This document shows, one piece after another, positions 26,599 to 35,913 of a DNA stretch of 64,000 bases. The DNA comes from an uncultured Flavobacteriales bacterium (lineage in GTDB: Bacteria; Bacteroidota; Bacteroidia; Flavobacteriales_G; Salibacteraceae), in the NCBI GenBank assembly GCA_937899835.1, contig CALCCE010000290.1:18917-82916 (forward strand), in the 5' to 3' direction. Made by a program: the position numbers and the translations under genes. Below the pieces are notes generated by a model, which made no database searches, was not told where the DNA came from, and worked only from the letters and a program-made list of their open reading frames with translations. How positions within the stretch are numbered: position 1 is the first letter of the stretch; every line of letters begins with the position of its first letter.

Positions 26599-27305
26599 AT
26601 TCTGCCTCAAGTCCCGATACAACTCCCCCGCAAAACTCTGAAATAGAGCCAGCGGAACCCGCTCCTTACAAGCCACCGCGCAATGCCGAATGGCTATTTG
26701 CCAGGCTGGTAACCGGTATTTTACACCCACTCATCATGCCTACTTTGGGCATGTTCCTGATTTTTCAGTTCAACTCCTTTATCACCAATGGTATTTCCAC
26801 CGACATGGCCTTGCGCCTGTTTGGCTGGGTATTTCTAAACACCTTTATTGTTCCGGTCTTGGTGGCACTGTATATGCTGCGCACCGGTATGATTTCCACC
26901 ATTCACATCGTGAATCGCGAAGAACGCTGGTTCCCCTACATCCTCACCGGAGCCTTTTACTTTTTCACTTATTACATGCTGTTTGCCCGATTTGGATTAC
27001 ACCAGGCCTTGGTTTCCATCATGTTTGGCGCCTCCGTTGCTGTGGTCGTCTCCTTTGTGGTCAATTTCAAACACAAAGTGAGCATTCATATGGTAGGCAT
27101 TAGCGGATTGGTAGGTGCAATGTTTGCGGTAGACGTTCACTACGGTGTTCCGGTAACGCCTGTTTTGATTCTTTTCGTGTTTCTCACCGGCCTGGTGGGT
27201 TCTTCCCGCCTTTTTCTCAAGGCACATCAGCCCAAAGAAGTCTTCTTAGGCTTTTTGGTAGGTTTTAGCTGCGAATTTCTCGCAGTACTTCTCGAATGGG
27301 GATAA
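26595..27305 (+). CDS. Bacteroidota-type multispan membrane protein, function unknown
   Basis: A 236-residue protein with a hydrophilic Pro-rich N-terminus of about 30 residues and then about six transmembrane helices. LVTGILHPLIMPTLGMFLIF, where HP-L-(I/L)-MPT is recurrent in a phosphatase PAP2-like group of Bacteroidota membrane proteins, marks the first helix. No catalytic PAP2 triad was recognised. No ATG exists before the first helix, so the TTG at 26595, overlapping the rpoN stop as TTGA, is the likely start by coupling. It ends seven bases before the stop of the opposing OMP gene. Confidence 0.6.
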   Translation: MNSASSPDTTPPQNSEIEPAEPAPYKPPRNAEWLFARLVTGILHPLIMPTLGMFLIFQFNSFITNGISTDMALRLFGWVFLNTFIVPVLVALYMLRTGMISTIHIVNREERWFPYILTGAFYFFTYYMLFARFGLHQALVSIMFGASVAVVVSFVVNFKHKVSIHMVGISGLVGAMFAVDVHYGVPVTPVLILFVFLTGLVGSSRLFLKAHQPKEVFLGFLVGFSCEFLAVLLEWG

Positions 27306-27312
27306 GAGGTAT

Positions 27313-28014
27313 TTAGTAGGGCAACAGGGTGATGCCCAGGGCTACTGGTGTGATAGTAGGCCCTTTACCATCTTCAAATAAGCTCGACAGCGAATAAAAT
27401 CCACTCAATCCGAACCGGCCGTAAGCAAACCGGAAAGTGGGACCAAAACGGAGCGGGTTGATGTCGTCAAAATTGAAATCTTTGAAGCGGTTGCTGCTGG
27501 TTACGGTTTTGGTGTGAAAATTCACCATGTAGCCCGCCTTGAACCCAAGCGCTACTTTATAAGAGGTACCGGTTGCGTTTGGATTGCTCTTGAAACGGAA
27601 TTCTAACGGAATCTCTACGTAATTGGAAGAAAGTTTGTGCCGTCGAAAGTTAAAGTCGTCGTCGAAGCTTACAATGTCGGAAGTGGTAATGTTGGTCACA
27701 GAATCAGTAGTGCTCATGACTGTGCCATCGATAAAATAGTTTCCAGTGCTGAAACCAATGCCAGGTGCAAAACCGAAGTTTTTACTGAACTGGAACTCGT
27801 AGTGCAGGCTTACATCTAATCCACGAGAAAACCATTTTTGATCTACGGAGGAGGAAAGGTCGAACAACCGGGTGGAATTGAGGTTTAAGACTACAGAAAT
27901 CGGGGTAAACTGTTTATTCGGGTCGTTTTCTTCCGTCACCAAAGCTGGTTCCTCCTGAGCTACTGCTCCCAAAGCTCCTGCAAGGAAAGCCCCGATAAAC
28001 AAAAATTTACGCAT
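27313..28014 (-). CDS. Outer-membrane beta-barrel protein (PorT/OmpW-like)
   Basis: A 233-residue protein with a signal peptide MRKFLFIGAFLAGALGAVAQ and alternating amphipathic strands typical of the eight-stranded 'OMP_b-brl' families of Bacteroidota. Examples are WFSRGLDVSLHYEFQFSKN, FGFAPGIGFSTGNYFID, YVEIPLEFRFKSN and YKVALGFKAGYMVNFHTKT. An in-frame ATG at 28035 adds seven residues; the ATG at 28014 fits the signal peptide and the promoter box position better. The function within the family is unknown (porin, assembly factor or adhesin). Confidence 0.75.
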   Translation of the reverse strand: MRKFLFIGAFLAGALGAVAQEEPALVTEENDPNKQFTPISVVLNLNSTRLFDLSSSVDQKWFSRGLDVSLHYEFQFSKNFGFAPGIGFSTGNYFIDGTVMSTTDSVTNITTSDIVSFDDDFNFRRHKLSSNYVEIPLEFRFKSNPNATGTSYKVALGFKAGYMVNFHTKTVTSSNRFKDFNFDDINPLRFGPTFRFAYGRFGLSGFYSLSSLFEDGKGPTITPVALGITLLPY

Positions 28015-28042
28015 ACTGAAAGGGTTTGAGTCCATAAGGCGG

Positions 28043-28050
28043 CAAATTTA
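28043..28050 (-). promoter_or_regulatory. Candidate -7 box of the beta-barrel gene
   Basis: On the minus strand this reads TAAATTTG, an exact TAnnTTTG, 28 bases before the ATG at 28014. A TTTA element lies 22 bases further upstream. Position favours the shorter start. Confidence 0.4.
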
Positions 28051-28266
28051 ACGGTTTTCACCGGATGGAGGCTAAACGTAAATGCGGTCTAACAATTGTC
28101 TTTTAAAAAACTGTATTCGCAGCGTTAGAAATCAAACTTGTCGATGATAATCGAAAAAAAACTCCGTTAGTAAAGGCAACTACCTATGCAAATGAACGGT
28201 CTTAGAAGTAACACCCCCTTTAAAATCTGTTCCGAACTTATCAGTAATTAGTAAGATATTTACCCC

Positions 28267-30504
28267 ATGAAGCAACTTCTACCCTGTCTGCTCGCTGCCC
28301 ATTTGCTGTTTTTGGCCCCATGGGCCAATGCCCAGGTGAATATTGGCTATAAAATCAACGATTCTATACCTGTAATAGACAACAACGACACCCTGCTCAA
28401 CCCTTGGGCGGGTGGGCTCAACTCTCCTCAATATTCTGAGATTGACCTCAACCAGGATGGCATGATGGACATCTTGATTTTTGATCGAACCGGAGAGCCT
28501 TACAAAACCTTTGTAAACCAAGGTAGCAACGGAACTTCTTCGTACAGATACGAACCGAAATACCAAGGGCAACTGCCTCCAGGAACTGGTTTCGTGCAAC
28601 TCCGTGACTACAACTGCGATGGCAAACAAGACTTGTTCACCTTCAACATTGGCGGTTTCAAAGTATATCAAAACACCACCGAAACCACCGACACCTCCTT
28701 GTCTTGGCAACAAGTCACCAACATCCACATTGTGACCGAATCCGGCCCACAGGTATACAACCTTCCGGAAGATGTGGCTGCCATCGATGACCTGGATGGT
28801 GATGGTGATTTAGACGTTTTGGCTTTTGGGCCAGGATTCTATCAGAACTTCATTTCTTATTACCAAAATATTTCGGCCGATAGCGGCTGGGGCTGCGACA
28901 GTCTTCGGTTTGTACTCAACACCTCTTGCTGGGGTGGCATTGGTGAACTGCCCACCAATTGCGAAATTTTAATGGGTCAAAGCTGTAAAAACGGAGAATT
29001 GGGCGATTTCGGAGGCGGTTGGAATGCCGGAGGAAGCCGAGCACACGCTGGCTCCACCTTGCTAACCATCGATATCGATGGAGACAATGACAAAGACATG
29101 CTGTTGGGAGATATTGGTTGTAAAAAAGTACAGCTGCTCACCAACGGAGGCGATCAATTTACCGCCTCCATTACACAGGTGGATACGGCTTATCCCTTTA
29201 CCGATCCTATCGACATCAACATTTTTCCTGCCACCTACTACCTCGATGTTGACAATGATGGGGTGAAAGACCTGATCTCTGGTCCAAATACTGGTGAGCC
29301 TTCCAGCTCCATCAACAACTCCTGGTACTACAAAAACAATGGCGCTGATAACTTGCCCAGCTTCCAGCTGATGAAAAAACAATTTTTGTCGGACGGAATG
29401 ATCGATTTGGGCGCGGGTTGTCATCCTACCTTTGTAGATGTGGATGCCGATGGCTTGCTCGATTTGATTGCCGGAAACCTAAGTTCCCGGAATCCAATGA
29501 CGGCCGACACCTCTCGTCTGGCCTATTACCGAAACGTGGGGACCGCTCAATTTCCTGCCTTTGAATTGATCACCAAAGACTTCGCCAACATGGAGCAGTA
29601 TGCATTGCTTGGGCTGTATCCCACCTTTGGCGATTTGGACGGTGATGGCGACATGGACCTGATCGTAGGAGACCGCGAAGGACAAGTTCACTATTTTGAA
29701 AATACTGCCGGTGCAGGTAATCCCATGAGCCTCAACCTTAACCAGGCGGTGTACATGGGCATTGACGTGGGCGAACACGCTGCACCACAATTGGTAGATT
29801 TGAACCGCGACAGTTTGCTCGACCTTGTGGTTGGCGAACGTGATGGAGTACTCAACTATTTTGAAAACACCGGATCGGCCGGAAGTGCAATGTTCTCTAA
29901 CCTTCCTACCATCGACAGCCTTGGAGGAGTATCGGTATCGGTACCGGGATTTGCCGGCTTTAGTTCACCCTTTGTTACCGACAAGATCAAAGCCAATGGC
30001 GACTACCTTATTGCAGTAGGAAACCGTTCGGGCATCGTTCAATTTTTTGATGATGTAGAAGGAAACTTAAACGGATCCTTTACCGCGATTGATACCATTT
30101 TTACCGTTGGAGCTCAAACCAGTGTAACCATGGCCGATATTGAGGGCGATTCGCTCATCAACATCGTTACGGGAGAGATTGGCGGTGGCCTTCAAATTTG
30201 GTCCAAACGCGATTCTATCCCCATTGGTATTGTCGAGAATCCTTCGCTTTGGAGTTCAATCAACGTTTACCCTAACCCCGTAACGGATGAATTGACCCTG
30301 AGCTACTTTGCCCGTACGGCTCACCAACTTACCGTTGATCTGGTAGACATCACGGGTCGTCAATCGCGGGTATTGACGCGGAGCGTTTCTCCGGGGCAAC
30401 AGGAGTTGTCTAACCTTAATGTTGGCCAACTAGCGTCTGGGGTGTATTTCTTGCGACTATCTTCCAACGATCAAGTGGAAGTGGTTCGATTTGTGAAACG
30501 ATAA
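28267..30504 (+). CDS. Secreted FG-GAP/VCBS repeat protein with T9SS sorting domain
   Basis: A 745-residue exported protein. A signal peptide (residues 1-23, ending ANA-Q) is followed by about eight FG-GAP/VCBS-type calcium loops. Among them are DLNQDGMMDILIF, DYNCDGKQDLFTF, DLDGDGDLDVLAF, DIDGDNDKDMLLGD, DVDADGLLDLIAG and DLDGDGDMDLIVGD, likely forming a beta-propeller. The last 80 or so residues are a type A T9SS sorting domain starting INVYPNPVTDEL and ending GVYFLRLSSNDQVEVVRFVKR (shown as GVYFLRL ... VRFVKR). It is probably exported across the outer membrane and attached to the surface or released. A paralogue follows 39 bases downstream. Confidence 0.9.
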   Translation: MKQLLPCLLAAHLLFLAPWANAQVNIGYKINDSIPVIDNNDTLLNPWAGGLNSPQYSEIDLNQDGMMDILIFDRTGEPYKTFVNQGSNGTSSYRYEPKYQGQLPPGTGFVQLRDYNCDGKQDLFTFNIGGFKVYQNTTETTDTSLSWQQVTNIHIVTESGPQVYNLPEDVAAIDDLDGDGDLDVLAFGPGFYQNFISYYQNISADSGWGCDSLRFVLNTSCWGGIGELPTNCEILMGQSCKNGELGDFGGGWNAGGSRAHAGSTLLTIDIDGDNDKDMLLGDIGCKKVQLLTNGGDQFTASITQVDTAYPFTDPIDINIFPATYYLDVDNDGVKDLISGPNTGEPSSSINNSWYYKNNGADNLPSFQLMKKQFLSDGMIDLGAGCHPTFVDVDADGLLDLIAGNLSSRNPMTADTSRLAYYRNVGTAQFPAFELITKDFANMEQYALLGLYPTFGDLDGDGDMDLIVGDREGQVHYFENTAGAGNPMSLNLNQAVYMGIDVGEHAAPQLVDLNRDSLLDLVVGERDGVLNYFENTGSAGSAMFSNLPTIDSLGGVSVSVPGFAGFSSPFVTDKIKANGDYLIAVGNRSGIVQFFDDVEGNLNGSFTAIDTIFTVGAQTSVTMADIEGDSLINIVTGEIGGGLQIWSKRDSIPIGIVENPSLWSSINVYPNPVTDELTLSYFARTAHQLTVDLVDITGRQSRVLTRSVSPGQQELSNLNVGQLASGVYFLRLSSNDQVEVVRFVKR

Positions 30505-30543
30505 TGACAATCTGAGCTTCGCCTTGGCGTTGTACACTTTTGG

Positions 30544-32730
30544 ATGAGAGTCAGCCTATTCCTTCTTATTTCAACACTTTGCACGTCGACATTATTCGCT
30601 CAATCGAACCTGGGCTATCGCATCGATCAAAGTATTGAAGTACGACAAAACGGAGTTCCGCTGGTTACCCCATTTGCCGGTGGATTTAGCGCCCCACAAT
30701 TTTCCGCCATCGACCTCGATGGAGACGGCACCATGGATTTGGTGAGTTTCGATCGGCAAGGGAACATTGCTAAACCCTTCTTATACCAGGGTTCTCCCCA
30801 CCAATCCACTTACAAGTTTGCCCCCGAATTCCTGGGGAGCTTTCCTTTCATGGATCGGTTTGCCCTTTTCAGGGATTACAACTGCGATGGTAAAACCGAT
30901 TTGTTTACCTACTATCTCGGAGGGTTTCGCGTGTGGCAAAACACCTCCTCCAACGGCCAACTCTCTTTTGCGTTGGCCTATGACCGTTTAAAGGCTGATT
31001 TTGGCACCTCATCCAGTCCTATCTACACGCTGGCCATTGATATTCCTGCGATAGTTGACGTTGACCAAGACGGTGACCTGGACATTTTAGCCTTTGGACC
31101 AGGAGGGGGCGATGGCAACGTGTATTACTATCGCAACCTGAGGGAGGAAGATGGTTTGCCTTGTGACAGCCTTCGGTATGAACTGGCCGATGCCTGTTGG
31201 GGAAAGTTTAGAGAAGACCCGATCAACAACGGCATCTTGATGAACCAAATGTGCAAAGGTGGCCACGACCGTGATGGGGAGCGACACTCAGGATCTACCC
31301 TTCTGATGCTCGATCAAGATGGAGACCAAGACATGGAACTGGTGCTGGGCGATATATCGTTCAACAATCTGGTTTCCCTTACCAATGGTGGCGACTTGAC
31401 CTCCGCTACCATCACTTCATTCAGCACCAATTATCCAGGTACCACTCCTGTAGACATGCCTATTTTTCCAGCAGGGTATCACCTGGACATCGACCAGGAC
31501 GGCAACCGCGACTTGTTAGTGGCGCCCAATACGGGTAACGGCTCGTTCGACACTTCCAATGTTTGGTGGTACCGCAACGAAGGTTTGGATGCGCTGCCCG
31601 ATTTTCAACTGCAGGGCAAACGCTGGTTGAGCAATGAAATGATTGAATTGGGTACCGGTTCAAATCCTGTTTTTTTTGACGAAAACGCCGACGGTAAACT
31701 CGACCTGCTGGTGGGTAATTTTGGATACTGGCAACCGAGCGGTACTCCGGTCAGTCAACTGGCCTTGTTTCGCAACACGGGTTCGTTGCTGCAGCCCAGT
31801 TTCGAATTGATTACCCATGATTACCTCAACTTATCGAGCCTGGCTATGCGCGGCCTCCACCCTACTTTCGGCGACCTGGATGGAGACGGGGACGAAGATT
31901 TGCTGTTGGGCGATCAGGAAGGGAAGCTTATTTATTATGAAAACGTGGCCACAAGTGGTCAGGTCGCTAACCTGGTGTTGAATAGCGGAAACTATGCCAG
32001 CATTGATGTTGGCCTCACGGCCGCCCCACAACTGGTGGATGTAGATCGGGACGGTTTGCTCGACCTATTGATAGGCGAACGGAGCGGTAAGATTCATTAT
32101 TTCCACAATACCGGAACGGCTGCTCAAGCCCAGTTTTCTGACGTTCCGGATTCCGACTTTTTTGGTGGCATCGATACCCAAATACCCTGCTGTACCGGAT
32201 ATGCTGCTCCTTATTTGACCGAGTTGGACTCCTCTGGTCAATACTATTTAACGGTAGGTGCAGAAAACGGAAACATTTACGTCTACGATCAGGTGGAGGG
32301 CAACCTTACCGGGAATTTTCGATTGATCGACTCGCTGGTTACCTACAACCACCGGGTGCGAATTGCCTTTGGGCAATTGATACAGGATGCTCCGCCAGAG
32401 CTGGTGATTGGATCCTTGGCAGGTGGCCTGCAAGTGCTCCATAAAGAGTTTGACGTTCCCATCAATGTGACAGAAAACGTGCCTTTGATTAACGAAGTGG
32501 CGGTTTTTCCCAATCCGAGTGAAACCACCGTCCAATTGCGTTTTTTGGCGACTGGTGTGGTAGATTGGAGCCTCACCGACCTGCTTGGGCGCTCCTGGCA
32601 GCAAGGCCATTTTACTCCCGATCAGGGAACCAGTGCTCAAATCGATCTCTCCCATCTATCTGCGGGAGTTTACCTGTTGCGCCTTCAAGTAGGAGAGGAC
32701 CAACAAACCGTGAAGCTGATACGGCGTTAA
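30544..32730 (+). CDS. Secreted FG-GAP/VCBS repeat protein with T9SS sorting domain, paralogue
   Basis: A 728-residue paralogue of the preceding gene, with the same order of elements: a signal peptide (MRVSLFLLISTLCTSTLFAQ), calcium loops, and a T9SS type A tail. The loops include DLDGDGTMDLVSF, DYNCDGKTDLFTY, DVDQDGDLDILAF, DQDGDQDMELVLGD, DLDGDGDEDLLLGD and DVDRDGLLDLLIGE. The tail runs from VAVFPNPSETTVQL to GVYLLRLQVGEDQQ. Shared blocks such as LGYRIDQSIE versus IGYKINDSIP show an old tandem duplication. The ATG lies a few bases after a degenerate -7-like TACACTTTTG. The ligand is unknown. Confidence 0.9.
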   Translation: MRVSLFLLISTLCTSTLFAQSNLGYRIDQSIEVRQNGVPLVTPFAGGFSAPQFSAIDLDGDGTMDLVSFDRQGNIAKPFLYQGSPHQSTYKFAPEFLGSFPFMDRFALFRDYNCDGKTDLFTYYLGGFRVWQNTSSNGQLSFALAYDRLKADFGTSSSPIYTLAIDIPAIVDVDQDGDLDILAFGPGGGDGNVYYYRNLREEDGLPCDSLRYELADACWGKFREDPINNGILMNQMCKGGHDRDGERHSGSTLLMLDQDGDQDMELVLGDISFNNLVSLTNGGDLTSATITSFSTNYPGTTPVDMPIFPAGYHLDIDQDGNRDLLVAPNTGNGSFDTSNVWWYRNEGLDALPDFQLQGKRWLSNEMIELGTGSNPVFFDENADGKLDLLVGNFGYWQPSGTPVSQLALFRNTGSLLQPSFELITHDYLNLSSLAMRGLHPTFGDLDGDGDEDLLLGDQEGKLIYYENVATSGQVANLVLNSGNYASIDVGLTAAPQLVDVDRDGLLDLLIGERSGKIHYFHNTGTAAQAQFSDVPDSDFFGGIDTQIPCCTGYAAPYLTELDSSGQYYLTVGAENGNIYVYDQVEGNLTGNFRLIDSLVTYNHRVRIAFGQLIQDAPPELVIGSLAGGLQVLHKEFDVPINVTENVPLINEVAVFPNPSETTVQLRFLATGVVDWSLTDLLGRSWQQGHFTPDQGTSAQIDLSHLSAGVYLLRLQVGEDQQTVKLIRR

Positions 32731-32821
32731 AAAACGGAAACTCTTCAATTTTGGAACCTATTCTCAAAATGGGAAAAAACCATTACCTTGTGATCATAAC
32801 CCACAAAATGGTCTAACCCCC

Positions 32822-34159
32822 ATGGACAACCTAAAGATATTTATTGTAGAAGATGATGAGTGGTACGGAGAAATTTTAGAGTACCACCTTTCGCTCAACC
32901 CCGACTACGAAGTATATAAATACACCAATGGAAAAGCATTGGTGGAAAACCTCTACCGCAACCCTTCGGTAGTTACCCTCGATTATTCATTGCCCGATAT
33001 GCAATGTGAAGCGGTGATGAAACGGATCAAGAAGTTCAACCCCGAGATTCCGATCATCATTATTTCTGGGCAAGAAAATGTGAGTACGGCCGTCAACCTC
33101 TTGAAAGAAGGCGCCTACGACTACATCACCAAAGACGACGATACCAAAGATCGGGTGTGGAACACCATTAAAAACATTCAGGAAAACCTAAAGCTGAAAA
33201 CAGAACTCTCCAACCTTCGGGAAGAGATCAGTAACAAATACGAATTCAGCAACAGCATTAAGGGCAACAGCAAAGCCATTCAGCGGGTTTTCAACCTGAT
33301 GGAAAAAGCAGCCAAAACCAACATCACAGTTTCCATTACCGGTGAGACAGGCACCGGAAAAGAATTGGTAGCCAAGGCCATTCATTACAACTCCAAACTT
33401 CAGGCAAAACCGCTGGTTACTGTAAACGTAGCGGCTATTCCCAACGAATTGATCGAAAGCGAATTGTTCGGACACGAGAAAGGCGCTTTCACCGGAGCCA
33501 ATACCCGCCGAATTGGCAAGTTTGAAGAAGCCAACAAAGGCACCATTTTTCTGGATGAGATCGGCGAAATGGACATCAGCATGCAGGCCAAATTACTGCG
33601 GGTGCTTCAGGAGAAAGAAGTGACCCGAATTGGCGGCAACAACACCGTGAAGTTGGATGTTCGGGTGATTGTGGCCACGCACCGCAACCTATCGGAAGAG
33701 GTTCAAAAAGGCAACTTTCGGGAAGACCTTTACTACCGCCTGTTGGGTTTACCCATCGAACTACCTCCGTTGCGAGAACGTGGAAATGACATGCTACACC
33801 TCGCTAAGTACTTTTCGGATGAGTTTTGCAAAGAAAACGGGATGCCCAAAATGCCACTTTCTGCAACCGGACAAGAGAAGCTAATGAAATATGCGTGGCC
33901 GGGAAACGTCCGTGAATTAAAGGCGGTTGTAGAACTTGCTGCTGTGATGGCCAATGGTGATCATATTGAGGCAGACGACATCCGGTTCAACAGTAGCCGC
34001 GGGATGTCCGACCTGTTGTTGGAAGAAACTACGTTGAAAGACTATACCGATAAGATTATCTACCATTTTTTAGATAAATACGACAACAATGTGCTGCTGG
34101 TGGCCAGAAAACTGGATATCGGCAAATCGACCATATATCGAATGCTTAAAAGAGCTTGA
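32822..34159 (+). CDS. Sigma-54-dependent response regulator (NtrC family)
   Basis: A 445-residue three-domain regulator. The receiver at about 1-120 has Asp11-Asp12, phospho-acceptor Asp54 and Lys104. The AAA+ domain at about 142-375 has Walker A GETGTGKE (174-181), the sigma-54 contact loop GAFTGA (221-226), Walker B GTIFLDEIGEM and the arginine-containing FREDLYYRL. A C-terminal Fis-type HTH ends NVLLVARKLDIGKSTIYRML. All key residues are present, so it should be a phosphorylation-controlled activator of RpoN promoters. No histidine kinase is adjacent, but an HPt protein gene is, which suggests a multistep phosphorelay. Confidence 0.95.
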   Translation: MDNLKIFIVEDDEWYGEILEYHLSLNPDYEVYKYTNGKALVENLYRNPSVVTLDYSLPDMQCEAVMKRIKKFNPEIPIIIISGQENVSTAVNLLKEGAYDYITKDDDTKDRVWNTIKNIQENLKLKTELSNLREEISNKYEFSNSIKGNSKAIQRVFNLMEKAAKTNITVSITGETGTGKELVAKAIHYNSKLQAKPLVTVNVAAIPNELIESELFGHEKGAFTGANTRRIGKFEEANKGTIFLDEIGEMDISMQAKLLRVLQEKEVTRIGGNNTVKLDVRVIVATHRNLSEEVQKGNFREDLYYRLLGLPIELPPLRERGNDMLHLAKYFSDEFCKENGMPKMPLSATGQEKLMKYAWPGNVRELKAVVELAAVMANGDHIEADDIRFNSSRGMSDLLLEETTLKDYTDKIIYHFLDKYDNNVLLVARKLDIGKSTIYRMLKRA

Positions 34160-34255
34160 ACCGCATGTTGACCTTTGGATCGACGGGTAAACCATTCCGG
34201 TTCTTGTACGCCACAATTTAAATAACAGGCCCTCAGTTCAAATCAATACCCTAAA

Positions 34256-34612
34256 ATGAGCAAAATCCCCCAGTCTGAACGCTTATACGACCTCAGTAAA
34301 CTGCGGCACATGGCCGGTGACGATAATGCCTTTGTGGTCCGTATGGTGAAAATGTTTTTGGAGCAAACACCAGAATCATTGGCGCAAATCGACCAAAATT
34401 TTAAGGCGGGCAATCTGGCTCAAGTGCGCACCATTTCTCACAAAATGAAGCCTTCCATCGACTTTATGGGCATTGAAAGCCTCAAAAATGAAATTCGCCA
34501 AATTGAAGCCTTAGCCGATGAAGGTGATCCAAACAACGCCCTTCCACCTTTGCTGAAACAACTCAATGCCATTGCCCTACAAGTATGTGAGCAATTGAAG
34601 CTCGAACTGTAA
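34256..34612 (+). CDS. Histidine phosphotransfer (HPt) domain protein
   Basis: A 118-residue stand-alone HPt protein, a four-helix bundle relaying phosphate between receiver domains. The phospho-accepting His62 sits in TISHKMKPSIDFMG, close to the family pattern (H-x-[KL]-K-x-[SA]-x-x-x-[ILM]-G). MVKMFLEQTPESLAQI upstream and a C-terminal helix are typical. It lies 96 bases after the sigma-54 response regulator gene and before two receiver-like genes, so these probably form one signalling unit. The donor kinase is not in the window. Confidence 0.85.
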   Translation: MSKIPQSERLYDLSKLRHMAGDDNAFVVRMVKMFLEQTPESLAQIDQNFKAGNLAQVRTISHKMKPSIDFMGIESLKNEIRQIEALADEGDPNNALPPLLKQLNAIALQVCEQLKLEL

Positions 34613-34632
34613 ATTTTCCTATCCAAAGAAAT

Positions 34633-34667
34633 TTTTCCAAAATTGGGAATAATCCCATTAAGGAAAA
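34633..34667 (+). terminator. Imperfect hairpin after the HPt gene
   Basis: Nested arms TTTTCC/GGAAAA (34633-34638, 34662-34667) and TGGGA/TCCCA (34644-34648, 34653-34657) enclose a 4-base loop. A T-rich stretch follows about 20 bases on. It is probably a terminator but could be a dyad operator. Confidence 0.5.
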
Positions 34668-34760
34668 TATTTTAAACTCCTCTTTTTTAGACACTTAGCC
34701 AATTTTGCCTCCTTGGCATGATTCCGGTTTACTCATGGAGCAACCAATTGCTCCCACGAT

Positions 34761-35159
34761 ATGAGTAAAACTGTCGACCTTACCATTTTCCTTTTTTGCT
34801 CCAACCAAGAAAACCAATTCTTTTGGCAACAGCAGCTCCACGATGAAGCGCTATCCATTGATTTCAAGGTTTTTACTGGTGAATCAAGCTCCATAGAGCA
34901 ATTGGGAACCGCTCCTGGGCTCATCATTGTAGACGGTTACTTTGATACTGGCGAATCTCAGAATTGGAACGAGGCTTCCCTATTTGAAACACTTCTTCAA
35001 CAAGCGCCCGAGTTTCCAATTTTCCTGTTCTCTCCACGCTTAGAAAGTATTCCTGAAATCAACCATCGACTTAACCCAGGTTTCGCCGGTGCCTTGAGCC
35101 ATGAATTACTTCGTTCCATAAAACATCAAATCCATCGAATCGGGGCACAAGCCGCCTGA
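34761..35159 (+). CDS. Degenerate receiver-like protein
   Basis: A 132-residue protein with the alternating strand/helix pattern of a response-regulator receiver. Strand 1 is LTIFLFCSN, strand 3 is LIIVDGYFD with Asp in the phospho-acceptor place, and strand 4 is FPIFLFSPR with Ser at the Thr/Ser position. The acidic pair after strand 1 is missing and no conserved Lys is seen in strand 5. It is therefore probably unable to be phosphorylated normally, if it is a receiver at all. It lies between the HPt gene and another receiver-like gene. It was not recognised beyond this pattern. Confidence 0.55.
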   Translation: MSKTVDLTIFLFCSNQENQFFWQQQLHDEALSIDFKVFTGESSSIEQLGTAPGLIIVDGYFDTGESQNWNEASLFETLLQQAPEFPIFLFSPRLESIPEINHRLNPGFAGALSHELLRSIKHQIHRIGAQAA

Positions 35160-35194
35160 TTCAATACGAACATCTCCATCAAACTTCATCTCCA

Positions 35195-35680
35195 ATGCCA
35201 TCACTAAAGGGAAAATGTTTCCTGCTAAGCCACAACAACTTGGAAACACACTCTATCCTCTCCAACGATCCAGTGGCTTCAAAAATAGAATTTGAATGCT
35301 TCAACGACCCGGAAAGATTACTTACCCGACTCACGGAGAAGCCCGACCTGTTGGTTGTAGACCATACCCGCAACAGCCCATTTGATTTGCAATGGTTAGA
35401 GCAAACCAAAAAGCATTTTTCCAACCAAAGGATATTGTTGCTGGTCCCCATCGATCAACTCGATGTAGGCATCGAATCGTTGCGATACGGTGTAGAAACC
35501 TATCTGCTGAAAACCGGAAACTTTGCCCAAAAACTCACCTCTAAAATTGAGAACATGTTACTAAGAGAGAAGCTGAAGCGCCAACATAAAACCAACCGAT
35601 TCGCCATGAGTGTCATCTTCTCCGGGCTTTCCGCTTTGGTTTTGATGATGGTAGTAAATATTTATATAGCTACCATTTGA
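35195..35680 (+). CDS. Receiver-like protein with C-terminal membrane anchor
   Basis: A 161-residue protein. Residues 1-115 look like a receiver: strand 1 CFLLSHNN lacks the acidic pair, strand 3 DLLVVDHTR keeps the Asp, strand 4 is RILLLVP and strand 5 YLLKTGN keeps the Lys. A basic segment (REKLKRQHKTNR) then leads to one hydrophobic helix, FAMSVIFSGLSALVLMMVV, near the very C-terminus, giving a tail-anchored topology with the receiver in the cytoplasm. A tail-anchored receiver is uncommon. It shares its arrangement with the preceding gene (about 35 bases apart), and both may serve as phosphate sinks or scaffolds for the adjacent relay. Confidence 0.6.
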   Translation: MPSLKGKCFLLSHNNLETHSILSNDPVASKIEFECFNDPERLLTRLTEKPDLLVVDHTRNSPFDLQWLEQTKKHFSNQRILLLVPIDQLDVGIESLRYGVETYLLKTGNFAQKLTSKIENMLLREKLKRQHKTNRFAMSVIFSGLSALVLMMVVNIYIATI

Positions 35681-35691
35681 ATTACAATTCA

Positions 35692-35913
35692 ATGAAAAGC
35701 AGTACCTTACCGACTGTTCCTCGTATTAATCCTATACCCCGAACTTCACTGAGGAACATTTTTCAAATTCTGAGTACACCGGCAGAGAAGCCCACGTCTC
35801 GCCGATCAGAATGGGATTCGCAAGTCTTTTTGGGTTTTGACTTGAGAATACCGATCGGTGGTGCTCCCGTGGTGATTCCTCTGCCGGTTCTTTACCTTAC
35901 CTCTCTGATGTGA
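35692..35913 (+). CDS. Small hypothetical protein, doubtful
   Basis: A 73-codon frame from an ATG at 35692, 11 bases after the previous stop. It is Pro/Ser-rich with a hydrophobic C-terminal part (FLGFDLRIPIGGAPVVIPLP). No family was recognised. The close spacing allows coupling, but the composition is ordinary and it may be chance. Confidence 0.25.
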   Translation: MKSSTLPTVPRINPIPRTSLRNIFQILSTPAEKPTSRRSEWDSQVFLGFDLRIPIGGAPVVIPLPVLYLTSLM

